A stretch of DNA of 64,000 bases from Fimbriimonadaceae bacterium (GTDB taxonomy: Bacteria; Armatimonadota; Fimbriimonadia; Fimbriimonadales; Fimbriimonadaceae), in assembly GCA_019454125.1 (NCBI GenBank), contig CP075365.1, forward strand, positions 1,048,218-1,112,217. The letters run 5' to 3'. Of this stretch, positions 24,982 through 32,303 are shown piece after piece. The position numbers were made by a program, and so were the translations under genes. The notes beneath the pieces were generated by a model. That model ran no database searches. It was not told the origin of the DNA and saw only the letters and a list, made by a program, of their open reading frames with translations. Numbering within the stretch: the stretch's first letter is position 1; every line of letters begins with the position of its first letter.

Positions 24982-25920
24982 ATGAACCTCCTGGTCCTTG
25001 GCGGAACCCAGTTCGTCGGACGCCACTTCGTCGAGGCCGCGCTGGCCGGCTCTCATGAGGTCACGCTGTTCCACCGGGGGAAGACAGGCGCCGACCTTTT
25101 CCCGGAAGCTGAGCACGTCCTCGGGGATAGGCTGCAGAGCCTAGCCGCCTTGGAAGGGGGGAAGTGGGACGCGGTGGTCGACGTCAGCGCGTATGTGCCC
25201 CGCGCCGTGAGGATGGCAGCCGAAGCCCTGGCGGACTGCACCCCCTATTACCTGCAGGTTTCCACGGTCTCAGTCTATGCGACGGGCGCGGGGCATGTGG
25301 ACGAAACTTCGCCTCTGGCCACAGTCGAGGATCCTGCCGGCGAAGTGGTCGACGCGGAGACTTACGGCGGGCTCAAGGCGCTGTGCGAGGAGGCCGCCTT
25401 GGCCGGGTTTGGGCAAGTCGGAATCGTCCGTCCCACCTTCGTCGTGGGCCCGTATGACCACACGGAGCGCTTCACCTATTGGGTGGACCGAATCGGCCGC
25501 AACGCGCCCGTGACCCTGCCCCTGCGCGGGGACGGATCCTCGCCGCCGCTCCAGTTCATCGACGCGCGCGACCTTGGCGCCTTCATGCTCCATATGGTGG
25601 AGCAGGGCACGACGGGCGCCTATAACGCGGCCGCCCCTTCGCTCGCGTTCCTCGAGGCCTTGGAACGGACCAGGGCCGCGCTCGGCTCAGCCTCGGAGAT
25701 TTTCACGCCAAGGGCGGAAGGGGACGCGGACCTTCCGATGGTGCTGCCGAGCGACGGCTCGGCAGACCCGATGCTGACCATTCCAAACGAGAGGGCCGTG
25801 GCGGCCGGTCTGCGTCCAAGGACTTTGGAGGCGACGGTGCAAGACCTCTGGCAGTGGTGGCGCACGATGGGAAGGCCGACTAAGTTCGACGGCGTGCCGT
25901 GGCAAGGCAGCCGGTCTTAG
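24982..25920 (+). CDS. NAD-dependent epimerase/dehydratase family protein
   Basis: 312 residues of the extended SDR family. N-terminal cofactor motif LLVLGGTQFVGRHFVEAAL, then DAVVDVSAYVPRAVRMA and YYLQVSTVSVYATG. The usual Tyr-x3-Lys is seen as TYGGLKAL, followed by VGIVRPTFVVGPYDHTERFTYW. This subgroup is common near NDP-sugar or chloroplast RNA-binding-like (CSP41-type) proteins; the substrate cannot be named. Start chosen at ATG 24982, where family homology begins. It is divergent from the secreted repeat protein. Confidence 0.85.
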   Translation: MNLLVLGGTQFVGRHFVEAALAGSHEVTLFHRGKTGADLFPEAEHVLGDRLQSLAALEGGKWDAVVDVSAYVPRAVRMAAEALADCTPYYLQVSTVSVYATGAGHVDETSPLATVEDPAGEVVDAETYGGLKALCEEAALAGFGQVGIVRPTFVVGPYDHTERFTYWVDRIGRNAPVTLPLRGDGSSPPLQFIDARDLGAFMLHMVEQGTTGAYNAAAPSLAFLEALERTRAALGSASEIFTPRAEGDADLPMVLPSDGSADPMLTIPNERAVAAGLRPRTLEATVQDLWQWWRTMGRPTKFDGVPWQGSRS

Positions 25921-25975
25921 GGCTTATTCCCTGTGGCGCGTCCTCTGCATTTAGACCGATTCACGAGGTTGACAA

Positions 25976-26488
25976 ATGCAGCACACCGTTTTCCTTTTTG
26001 CGCTCGCCCTGACCAGCCCATTCGTGCCCGAGGGCCAGACCCGGCAGACCCTGCCGCCCGCTGACCGGAAAGCCGTCATGGAGGCGGCACAGGGCAACAT
26101 GGCTGAGGTGAGGCTCGGCAAGCTTGCCCAACAAAAGGGAAGTTCCGCGTTCGTTAGAGACTTCGGCAGAATGATGGTCCGCGACCACGGTGCGGCTTAC
26201 GCCGAACTGCAAAGGATTGAGAGGGAGTATTCCTTAAGCTTTCCGCGCGACATTTCGGCAAAGCACAAGGCGGTCTACAACCGGCTTTCTAAACTCTCTG
26301 GCACAGCCTTTGACCGCGCCTACCGCGCCGAAATGCGAAAAGACCACGAGAGGGACGTGAAGGTCTACACCAAGAACAGCAGGGTCCTAAAGAACGACGA
26401 CGTCCGCGGTTATTTCGTGAAGAACCTTCCGGCCATTGAGATGCACCTAAGGATCATCAAGGAAGGCAGAATGCCGACACCGCACTAA
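25976..26488 (+). CDS. Exported DUF4142-type four-helix protein
   Basis: 170 residues with a signal sequence (MQHTVFLFALALTSPFVPEGQ). The body has the DUF4142 pattern: AAQGNMAEVRLGKLAQQKGSSAFVRDFGRMMVRDHGAAYAELQ and FDRAYRAEMRKDHERDVKVY. The fold is ferritin-like. Members are small exported proteins, often stress-linked, of unknown biochemistry. Solitary gene; the last 20 residues (IEMHLRIIKEGRMPTPH) contain the usual HL motif. Confidence 0.85.
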   Translation: MQHTVFLFALALTSPFVPEGQTRQTLPPADRKAVMEAAQGNMAEVRLGKLAQQKGSSAFVRDFGRMMVRDHGAAYAELQRIEREYSLSFPRDISAKHKAVYNRLSKLSGTAFDRAYRAEMRKDHERDVKVYTKNSRVLKNDDVRGYFVKNLPAIEMHLRIIKEGRMPTPH

Positions 26489-26585
26489 AGCGCGCTTGTT
26501 GCCTGGGAAGGTCCGCACGAAGGTGGCACCGTGAGGTGCTATCCGGAGAGTCCGCGACTCTGCTTGCGTAGAATGCGGCAGCCGC

Positions 26586-28205
26586 ATGGCCTACCGCGAC
26601 TACCAGCACTTCCTCGACACCCTCGCCGCCGCAGGCGAGCTGAAGCGGATCACCGAACCCGTAAGCCCCCACCTTGAGATCACGGAGATCGCCGACCGGG
26701 TCATGAAGAAAGGCGGCCCGGCACTGCTGTTCGAGAACGTCGTGGGCCCTCCGCCGCGGATCGGCACGCCGGATCCGACGAGTGCGGTGATGGGAAGGCC
26801 GTCGATCCATCGCGAGGGGAGCTGGGGTTGGTCGGGAGTTGGTTCGGGGTCGGGTTCGGATGAGGAAGGCTTCCCCAAACCCGAACAAACCCCAACCAAC
26901 CCCAACCTCCTCCGCTACCCCATGCCCGTCAGCATCAACGCCATGGGCAGCCGCCGACGCATGAGCATGGCTCTGAGTTGCGACGATTACACGGAGCACG
27001 CCGAGCGCATCGCGGCTCTGCTCAAGCCCGATATCCCGAAGAGCCCCGTCGACGCCCTCAGGTTTGCCCAGCGAACGTTTGCCGAACTGAAGGACGTTCC
27101 CCCCCGCCGGGTCAAGAGCGGAATCTGCCAGGAGGTCGTCCTGCAGGGGGGCGAGATCGACCTCACCAAGCTACCGGTTCTTACCTGCTGGCCCGAGGAT
27201 GGCGGCCCCTACATCACGCTCCCGATGGTCTTCACCCACGACCCTTCGACCGGTCGCCGCAACGTCGGCATGTACCGCGTCCAGGTTCAGGGCCGGGACG
27301 TGTGCGGCATGCACTGGCAGATGCACAAGACCGGCATGCGCCATATGGAGGAGGCGGGCGCGAAGGGGAGACGGATCGATGTCGCCGTCGCGCTCGGGGG
27401 AGACCCGGTCTACGCCTTCGGGGCCATCGCCCCGCTTCCGCCCGGCATCGACGAGATGCTCTTCTGCGGCTTCCTGCGTCGCCGACGCGTCGACCTTGTG
27501 CAGTGCAAGACCGTGGACGTCGCCGTCCCAGCCGACTGCGAGATCGTCATCGAGGGCTATGTCGATCCGAGCGAGCGCCGGCTCGAGGGCCCTTTCGGCG
27601 ACCACACCGGCTACTACTCGCTCGCCGAGGACTTCCCGGTGCTGCACGTCACCTGCGTCACGATGCGCGAAAAGCCCGTCTACCCTGCGACGATCGTCGG
27701 TCGCCCACCAATGGAGGACGGCTGGATGGGGAAGGCGGTCGAGCAAGTCTTCCTCCCCATGATCCAACTCACCGTTCCCGAGGTTATCGATATGAACCTT
27801 CCAGTCGAGGCCACCTTCCACAACATGGCCTTCGTGCGGATAAGGAAGAAGTATCCTGGCCACGCGTTTAAGGTCATGAACGCGATCTGGGGACTCGGGG
27901 GCCTCGCCTTCACGAAGTTCGTCTTCGTCTTTGACGAAGACGTCGATGTCCACGACATCGGCGAAGTGCTTTTCCGGATCGGCGCTAACTGTGATCCAGG
28001 CCGGGACCACCTGCTTACCAAAGGGCCGGTAGACCAACTCGACCACGCGGCCGTTCAGGAAGGGTTCGGAGGGAAGATCGGCTTTGACTGCACGCACAAA
28101 TGGCCGGGCGAAAATGGGTTCAGCCGACCCTATCCCAAGTTGATCAGCATGGCCGATGACGTGATAAGACGTATCGACGACATCTGGCCGAAACTTGGGC
28201 TTTAG
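26586..28205 (+). CDS. UbiD-family prenylated-FMN decarboxylase with an in-frame insertion
   Basis: 539 residues. UbiD enzymes use prenylated FMN to remove CO2 from aromatic or unsaturated acids, for example in quinone synthesis. Typical blocks are MAYRDYQHFLDTLAAAGEL, SGICQEVVLQGGEIDLTKLP, NVGMYRVQVQGRDVCGMHWQMHKTGMRH, EGPFGDHTGYYS, and TIVGRPPMEDGWMGKAVEQ. Residues ~55-110, between LLFENVVG and PMPVSINAMGS, are an insertion (low-complexity Gly/Ser then Pro/Thr) absent from normal UbiD. At DNA level it is an imperfect palindrome. TAGAAT lies 11 bases before the start. No UbiX or menaquinone gene is adjacent, so the substrate is inferred only as a quinone precursor. Confidence 0.9.
   Translation: MAYRDYQHFLDTLAAAGELKRITEPVSPHLEITEIADRVMKKGGPALLFENVVGPPPRIGTPDPTSAVMGRPSIHREGSWGWSGVGSGSGSDEEGFPKPEQTPTNPNLLRYPMPVSINAMGSRRRMSMALSCDDYTEHAERIAALLKPDIPKSPVDALRFAQRTFAELKDVPPRRVKSGICQEVVLQGGEIDLTKLPVLTCWPEDGGPYITLPMVFTHDPSTGRRNVGMYRVQVQGRDVCGMHWQMHKTGMRHMEEAGAKGRRIDVAVALGGDPVYAFGAIAPLPPGIDEMLFCGFLRRRRVDLVQCKTVDVAVPADCEIVIEGYVDPSERRLEGPFGDHTGYYSLAEDFPVLHVTCVTMREKPVYPATIVGRPPMEDGWMGKAVEQVFLPMIQLTVPEVIDMNLPVEATFHNMAFVRIRKKYPGHAFKVMNAIWGLGGLAFTKFVFVFDEDVDVHDIGEVLFRIGANCDPGRDHLLTKGPVDQLDHAAVQEGFGGKIGFDCTHKWPGENGFSRPYPKLISMADDVIRRIDDIWPKLGL
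26817..26913. repeat. Imperfect inverted repeat inserted in the ubiD-like coding sequence
   Basis: A G/T-rich left arm (26817-26868, TGGGGTTGGTCGGG... type) is nearly complementary to an A/C-rich right arm (26872-26913, CCCCAACCAACCCCAACC type), separated by a short centre with GAGGAAGGCTTCC. Composition differs sharply from the host gene. It lies inside the extra residues of the protein and keeps the frame. It resembles palindromic elements that insert into genes without breaking them. Confidence 0.6.
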
Positions 28206-28452
28206 TCACTGGGGACCAACGCCTTACCCTACAGACGAAAGCCCTATAAGGACGCGGTTCTGCTTACTCGTTTTGCTGACAGTAAGTCCCGATGGTTCCT
28301 AGTAATTATCTGCGAGATCCGCTGGTAATTGTCTCGTACTTTTGGTCTAACGTACTATCCAGGAGCTAGATTGAGGGGCAAGCATGATATCATTGGTAGT
28401 ACTTTCGCAGGGAGTCAGGACTATTACTTGTATTGATAGTCCGTGGCCGGAA

Positions 28453-28468
28453 TTGGCACGGATGTTCC
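28453..28468 (+). promoter_or_regulatory. Possible sigma-54-type promoter of a PEP-CTERM gene
   Basis: TTGGCACG-GATG-TTCC: the -24 half is perfect and the spacing correct, but the -12 half is TTCC rather than TTGC. It sits 49 bases before the PEP-CTERM start. PEP-CTERM genes in some bacteria are known to use sigma-54, which supports the reading. The wider gap 28206-28516 is AT-rich and otherwise holds nothing I can name. Confidence 0.35.
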
Positions 28469-28516
28469 ACGCCCTAGCAAAAGTGAGATTGCGACTGCAA
28501 TCGGGACTTCTTGAAC

Positions 28517-29143
28517 ATGACGACTAAAACTTTCGCGCTCGCCTTGAACGTGGCAGGAATTCTGCTCTGCACAGGGGTGGCCCAAGCCATCACCTTCGAT
28601 TTCGACACCAAGGTCACCGGCGACAACCCGGTCGGGACGAACATTGCGACCCTGGAGATCGTGGACACGGCTGCGGACACGGTCACGCTGACCCTCACCC
28701 ACAACGCGAGCTCCGCCGCGGGCCAGTTTATTTCCAAGCTCTACCTCAACGTAGACCCGTACGTGTTCCTGGTCCAATCTGGCCAAACCCCCGCGAGCAA
28801 GTTCGACGGCGGCATTCAACAGTCGCTGAATGGATTGTTGGACGCGGGCCTCAACTTCGACCTCAGCCAGGAGTTCCAGGTCTCGGGTGCGAACAGTGGA
28901 GCCAATCGGCTCAAGCCGGGTGAATCGGTCAGCTTCATGCTCACGGGCACCGGCCTCACCGCGTCCTCGTTCCTTTCGAACGCCGTCCCGCAGGGCGGGA
29001 ACCGCGATGACGTCCTCGCCATGATCCACCTGCAAGGCATTCCCGGTGGTGGTTCGGTAAAGCTCGCCGCCGTGCCGGAACCGGCTTCCATGGCCGCTCT
29101 CGGCCTTGGCATCGCCGCCCTTCTTCGCCGCCGCGCGCGGTAA
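28517..29143 (+). CDS. PEP-CTERM sorting-domain surface protein
   Basis: 208 residues. Signal peptide (KTFALALNVAGILLCTGVAQA), a beta-rich secreted body (FDFDTKVTGDNPVGTNIATLEIVDTAADTVTLT), and the C-terminal sorting signal VPEPASMAALGLGIAALLRRRAR: PEP motif, hydrophobic helix, Arg cluster. Such proteins are cut by an exosortase and attached to or released at the surface, usually together with exopolysaccharide production; an EPS locus lies at 16.8-21.6 kb. The body has no recognised domain. Start at ATG 28517. A strong terminator follows. Confidence 0.9.
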   Translation: MTTKTFALALNVAGILLCTGVAQAITFDFDTKVTGDNPVGTNIATLEIVDTAADTVTLTLTHNASSAAGQFISKLYLNVDPYVFLVQSGQTPASKFDGGIQQSLNGLLDAGLNFDLSQEFQVSGANSGANRLKPGESVSFMLTGTGLTASSFLSNAVPQGGNRDDVLAMIHLQGIPGGGSVKLAAVPEPASMAALGLGIAALLRRRAR

Positions 29144-29155
29144 GGCCCGTGCTCG

Positions 29156-29189
29156 GGGCCCGTCCTAGTTAGCTAGGGCGGGCCCTTTT
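29156..29189. terminator. Terminator after the PEP-CTERM gene
   Basis: GGGCCCGTCCTAG pairs with CTAGGGCGGGCCC around a TTAG loop, then TTTT. It overlaps the last codons of the convergent ArsR-type gene. Confidence 0.85.
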
Positions 29190-29514
29190 CTGTGCCCAAA
29201 TCTTCCTCCAGCGACCGTTTGAGGGCAGTGAGCCGGGCATCCCAGCGCTCCTCAAGCTCCGCGACGAACCGCCGGGGCATGTCGAGCACGCCCTCGTTGA
29301 GTTCGACCAAAGTCTCGCGCCCAGAGGGCCGCAGGCATACCAGGCCCGCTTCCACCAGCACCTGTAAGTGCTTGCGGGCTCCTTGCCGGCTGATTCCGAG
29401 CCCGTCGGATAGCCGCGAGATCGGCTGGGGCTTCTCCGGTCCCAGCCTGCGCAGCATCTCTAGACGGATTGGATCGCCAAGTGCGCGGAAGACGAGGGCG
29501 ACGTTCTCACTCAC
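29173..29514 (-). CDS. ArsR-family winged-helix transcriptional regulator
   Basis: 113 residues with the ArsR fold: ALVFRALGDPIRLEMLRRLG, then the recognition helix ISRLSDGLGISRQGARKHLQVLVEAGLV and the wing LRPSGRETLVELN. No Cys-based metal site (the usual ELCVCDL is replaced by QPISRLSD), so it is not a metal sensor. It follows the AHSA1-domain gene by 42 bases on the same strand; ArsR/AHSA1 pairs are a common arrangement in which the regulator represses its own operon. Palindromic GGTTGC elements in the promoter are candidate operators. Confidence 0.9.
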   Translation of the reverse strand: MSENVALVFRALGDPIRLEMLRRLGPEKPQPISRLSDGLGISRQGARKHLQVLVEAGLVCLRPSGRETLVELNEGVLDMPRRFVAELEERWDARLTALKRSLEEDLGTEKGPP

Positions 29515-29556
29515 GCGGTGTCCCCCTCATCTTGCCCCACCCTGCGTCCGTTTGGC

Positions 29557-30015
29557 TCAATCTGCGTCCACGTACTTGCGAAGGTGCTCCAGCATCTCGG
29601 ACCACCCTCCCGTGTTGTCCTTCAAGTTCTGCGCGGCGTAAGCCTCCGGTAGCGAGGCAAAGCCGGATTCGACCACACGAACCCGCGTCCCTTCGTCCAC
29701 CTCGTCGATGAAGAACTCGACGAGCGTGTTCGGGTGCTGAAGGGGGTCGCCCTCGAAGCCTTGGGGGACGAACTCGCTCCCGCTCACCCATCGGTAGGCG
29801 AAGTAGCTGGGCGGCTCGGCGGCGACGATCGCATACCGAAACTTTCCGTACTTTCCGCAATCGACCAGGGGCTGGTCGCCCACGTTCATCGTGCCTTCCA
29901 CGCCGTCGGCGAACCAGGTGCCGATGCCCTCGGGCGTCGAAACGGCGCGGTAAACGCGCTCCGCGCTGGCCTGGACCAGGATTTCCTTCTCGATCTTGTC
30001 TTGAATACTCACCAT
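29557..30015 (-). CDS. AHSA1/SRPBCC-domain protein
   Basis: 152 residues from ATG 30015 (preceded by GAGAGG). The SRPBCC fold is recognisable from IEKEILVQASAERVYRAVSTPEGIGTWFADGV, with RYAIVAAEPPSYFAYRWV and the C-terminal helix GGWSEMLEHLRKYV. AHSA1-type proteins have a hydrophobic ligand-binding cavity; in bacteria they are often paired with an ArsR regulator, as here. Ligand unknown. First gene of the two-gene operon. Confidence 0.88.
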   Translation of the reverse strand: MVSIQDKIEKEILVQASAERVYRAVSTPEGIGTWFADGVEGTMNVGDQPLVDCGKYGKFRYAIVAAEPPSYFAYRWVSGSEFVPQGFEGDPLQHPNTLVEFFIDEVDEGTRVRVVESGFASLPEAYAAQNLKDNTGGWSEMLEHLRKYVDAD

Positions 30016-30017
30016 AT

Positions 30018-30033
30018 GCAACCTCTCGGTTGC
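30018..30033. promoter_or_regulatory. Palindromic operator candidate for the ArsR/AHSA1 operon
   Basis: GCAACC-TCTC-GGTTGC, a perfect 6-bp palindrome immediately before the AHSA1 start; the related word GGCAACC recurs at 30065-30071. Suitable as a dimer-binding site for the ArsR-family protein of the operon. Confidence 0.45.
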
Positions 30034-30098
30034 CTATTATCATGGCACACAAGATTCGCGAAAAGGCAACCTTTCGGATGCAATTCTCCGAAAACGGT

Positions 30099-30908
30099 CT
30101 AGAACTCGATCTTCAGGCCGTCGTAGCCGACGGTCACGCCGAACGGTTCCAGGGTCTGGCAGAGTTCCTCGTGGGTGGCCTCGCCGTTGTGGCTGTGGTG
30201 CGTCGTCACGATCTTTGTGCCAGAGTCCACGATGCCGGACCCACGGAGGCGGGCGACGACGTGCCGAAACTCGTCGATGTCCAGGTGCCCGTTGTAGGGC
30301 GTCAGGACAAACCCCTCGCTGCATTCAAGCACCAGGCAGTCGAACCGGAAGTCGCTCAAGAACTCCCACGTCTCCTCCTCCCATACCCCCGTGTCGGTGC
30401 CGTAGAGAAGGGTGCGGTGCCCGTCTTGCACGATCCAGTTGTGGGCGTCCTCCATGCCATTGCCGTGCTTGGCCCGAATCGGGGTGAGCAGGTATCCCGC
30501 GTGGCGGACGGGGCAATAGCTCCGCGTCGTCACCAGCTCGAAGGGCCAGTCCGGATAGCGGGCATCGATCGTGCGGGTCACCGCCTCGTTGCCGTAGATC
30601 GTGAACTCGGCCAGTTCGCACTCGTTAAAGGGGTAGAGCACGTACTGCAGTTCTTCCACTGCGAAGTGGTCGGCGTCGCTATGGGTGAAGACGACCCCAG
30701 TCCAGTCTCGCGCGTCGAGACCGTTCGCCGTCACTTGGTGCCACGTGTCCGGCCCAAAGTCGAGCTTCAGCGTCTCGTCGACGACGGCGGCGGCACGACT
30801 CCGAACGTCCTTTCCCCCGTGCTGCCTCGCGTATTGGCTCACGCGAGAGCCGCTGTACAGGGCAGGGACTCCATCGGCCCCGCCGGTGCCCAGCAAGTGG
30901 ACGACCAT
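30099..30908 (-). CDS. Metallo-beta-lactamase-fold hydrolase with altered metal motif
   Basis: 269 residues, opening MVVHLLGTGGADGVPAL as in PhnP/RNase Z-like members. The metal motif is H76-S-D78-A-D80-H81: the second His of HxHxDH is Asp. Other ligands are present (RAKHGNGMEDAHNW, LLYGTDTGVW and TTHHSHNG). Many active family members have this substitution, so loss of function should not be assumed. Substrate unknown. The gene is 7 bases downstream of the DUF1015 gene, so they probably share a transcript. Confidence 0.82.
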   Translation of the reverse strand: MVVHLLGTGGADGVPALYSGSRVSQYARQHGGKDVRSRAAAVVDETLKLDFGPDTWHQVTANGLDARDWTGVVFTHSDADHFAVEELQYVLYPFNECELAEFTIYGNEAVTRTIDARYPDWPFELVTTRSYCPVRHAGYLLTPIRAKHGNGMEDAHNWIVQDGHRTLLYGTDTGVWEEETWEFLSDFRFDCLVLECSEGFVLTPYNGHLDIDEFRHVVARLRGSGIVDSGTKIVTTHHSHNGEATHEELCQTLEPFGVTVGYDGLKIEF

Positions 30909-30915
30909 CTCTTAC

Positions 30916-32196
30916 TTAGTAGTCCTTCAACGACCAGATCGCAAGCCCACTTAGCAACTTTGGGTAGTAATAGGTGGATTTTTGTGGCATTTTCTCCCCG
31001 CCGAGGGCAATTTGCCTCATGTCTTCGACTGTCGGGGGATTCATGAGGAAACTTGCCGGAGAGCCCTCTTCGACGGCGCCGACCGCCTCCTTCTCGTCCC
31101 TCGTGTAGCCGAAAAAGTCCATGCCGGTCAGGCCCAGAAGCTTCGCGAAGATGTAGCCGTGGAGGATCGAGACGTCCAGCGATTTCAGCGAAAGGGAGGC
31201 GTCCCCCTCGATCTGCCCTGCAATCGCGTCCGCGCTCGAAGCGGCCGCCACAAAGCCCTGTCCGCCCGGAAGGGCCACGCCGAAGGCGATCTGCCCGCCT
31301 TGCTGGACCTCGGCGATCCGCGTCATGAGGCCGTCGTTCGGGCAGTCGAAGACGTCGAACGCCTCGGACATTCGCTTGCGCAGCTCGGCCGCGTCGATCG
31401 GCATCGTCTTGAGGATCCGGTGGGTCGGCAGGAGCACCAAACCGGGGTCGGTCATGCTGCAGACCGCCATCATCATGAAGTCTTCCGCGACCAAGCCGTC
31501 CCGTTGGCCAAGCGCCTCGCGGAAGGCCAGCGCCGTCTCGTAGCGGTGGTGCCCGTCCGCGATCCAGAGACGCTTGGCGGCTAAGCCTGTCACGATGCTC
31601 GCGGTCTCCTCAGGGCCGTCGATGATCTCCAACTGGTGCTCGATGCCGTCGTCGTCGGTGACGATGTCGGCCAAAGCGCGCGCGGGGGCGCCCGTCACCA
31701 GCGAGTGGAGGGCGTTGTCGTCGTCCTCATAGAGCCCAAAGATGCACTCCAGGTGGGAGCGCGTGGCCTCCAGAATGCGGAGTCGGTCTTCCTTGTGCTT
31801 CGGGAACGTCTGCTCGTGGGGCAGGACGACGCCGTTCGCATAAGGCTCGACCTTCAGCAGCACGATCAATTTCGTGCGGCTCAGGCGCTCGCCGCTTCCC
31901 GGAACGGTGAAGGTCTGGGTATACCGATAGAAGCCGGGCTCCTGCTCTAAGGCCAGGACGCCCTCGCGCCTCCAATCTTCCAGCCGGGCGGCCGAACGGG
32001 CGTACTTCACGAACTTCGACCGGTCGCCTTCCTCCTGTTCCGGCAACGTCAGGTGAACGACGTTATACGGCGAGCGGCGGGCGAGTTCCTCCCTCTGCGA
32101 CTCGCTAATGACGTCGTAGGGCGGCGCGACCAGGTCTTTCAGGTCGCCAGCGGTTTCGGCATAACGAAGTCCGCGAAAAGGCCGAATAGTCGCCAT
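30916..32196 (-). CDS. DUF1015 family protein
   Basis: 426 residues from ATG 32196 (MATIRPFRGLRYAETAGDLKDLVAPPYDVIS, the standard family start). Other conserved blocks are SPYNVVHLTLPEQ, GVVLPHEQTFPKHKEDRL, LWIADGHHRYETALAFRE and MMMAVCSMTDPGLVLLPTHRIL. The family is widespread in anaerobes and deep-branching bacteria; often called a putative HTH-containing protein or kinase-like SerK, but the biochemical role is not settled for this branch. The GHHRYE motif matches SerK-type free serine kinases, so a kinase role is possible. Confidence 0.88.
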   Translation of the reverse strand: MATIRPFRGLRYAETAGDLKDLVAPPYDVISESQREELARRSPYNVVHLTLPEQEEGDRSKFVKYARSAARLEDWRREGVLALEQEPGFYRYTQTFTVPGSGERLSRTKLIVLLKVEPYANGVVLPHEQTFPKHKEDRLRILEATRSHLECIFGLYEDDDNALHSLVTGAPARALADIVTDDDGIEHQLEIIDGPEETASIVTGLAAKRLWIADGHHRYETALAFREALGQRDGLVAEDFMMMAVCSMTDPGLVLLPTHRILKTMPIDAAELRKRMSEAFDVFDCPNDGLMTRIAEVQQGGQIAFGVALPGGQGFVAAASSADAIAGQIEGDASLSLKSLDVSILHGYIFAKLLGLTGMDFFGYTRDEKEAVGAVEEGSPASFLMNPPTVEDMRQIALGGEKMPQKSTYYYPKLLSGLAIWSLKDY

Positions 32197-32303
32197 CGGT
32201 TTGCCGACGTTACCCGGCGAAAGCAGTGCCGACAGGTAACAAAGCGGTAAACGCGAGCAAGGAATAGGCACTTGGACGAGCGCCCATTCCCGGTCGCCGA
32301 GCG

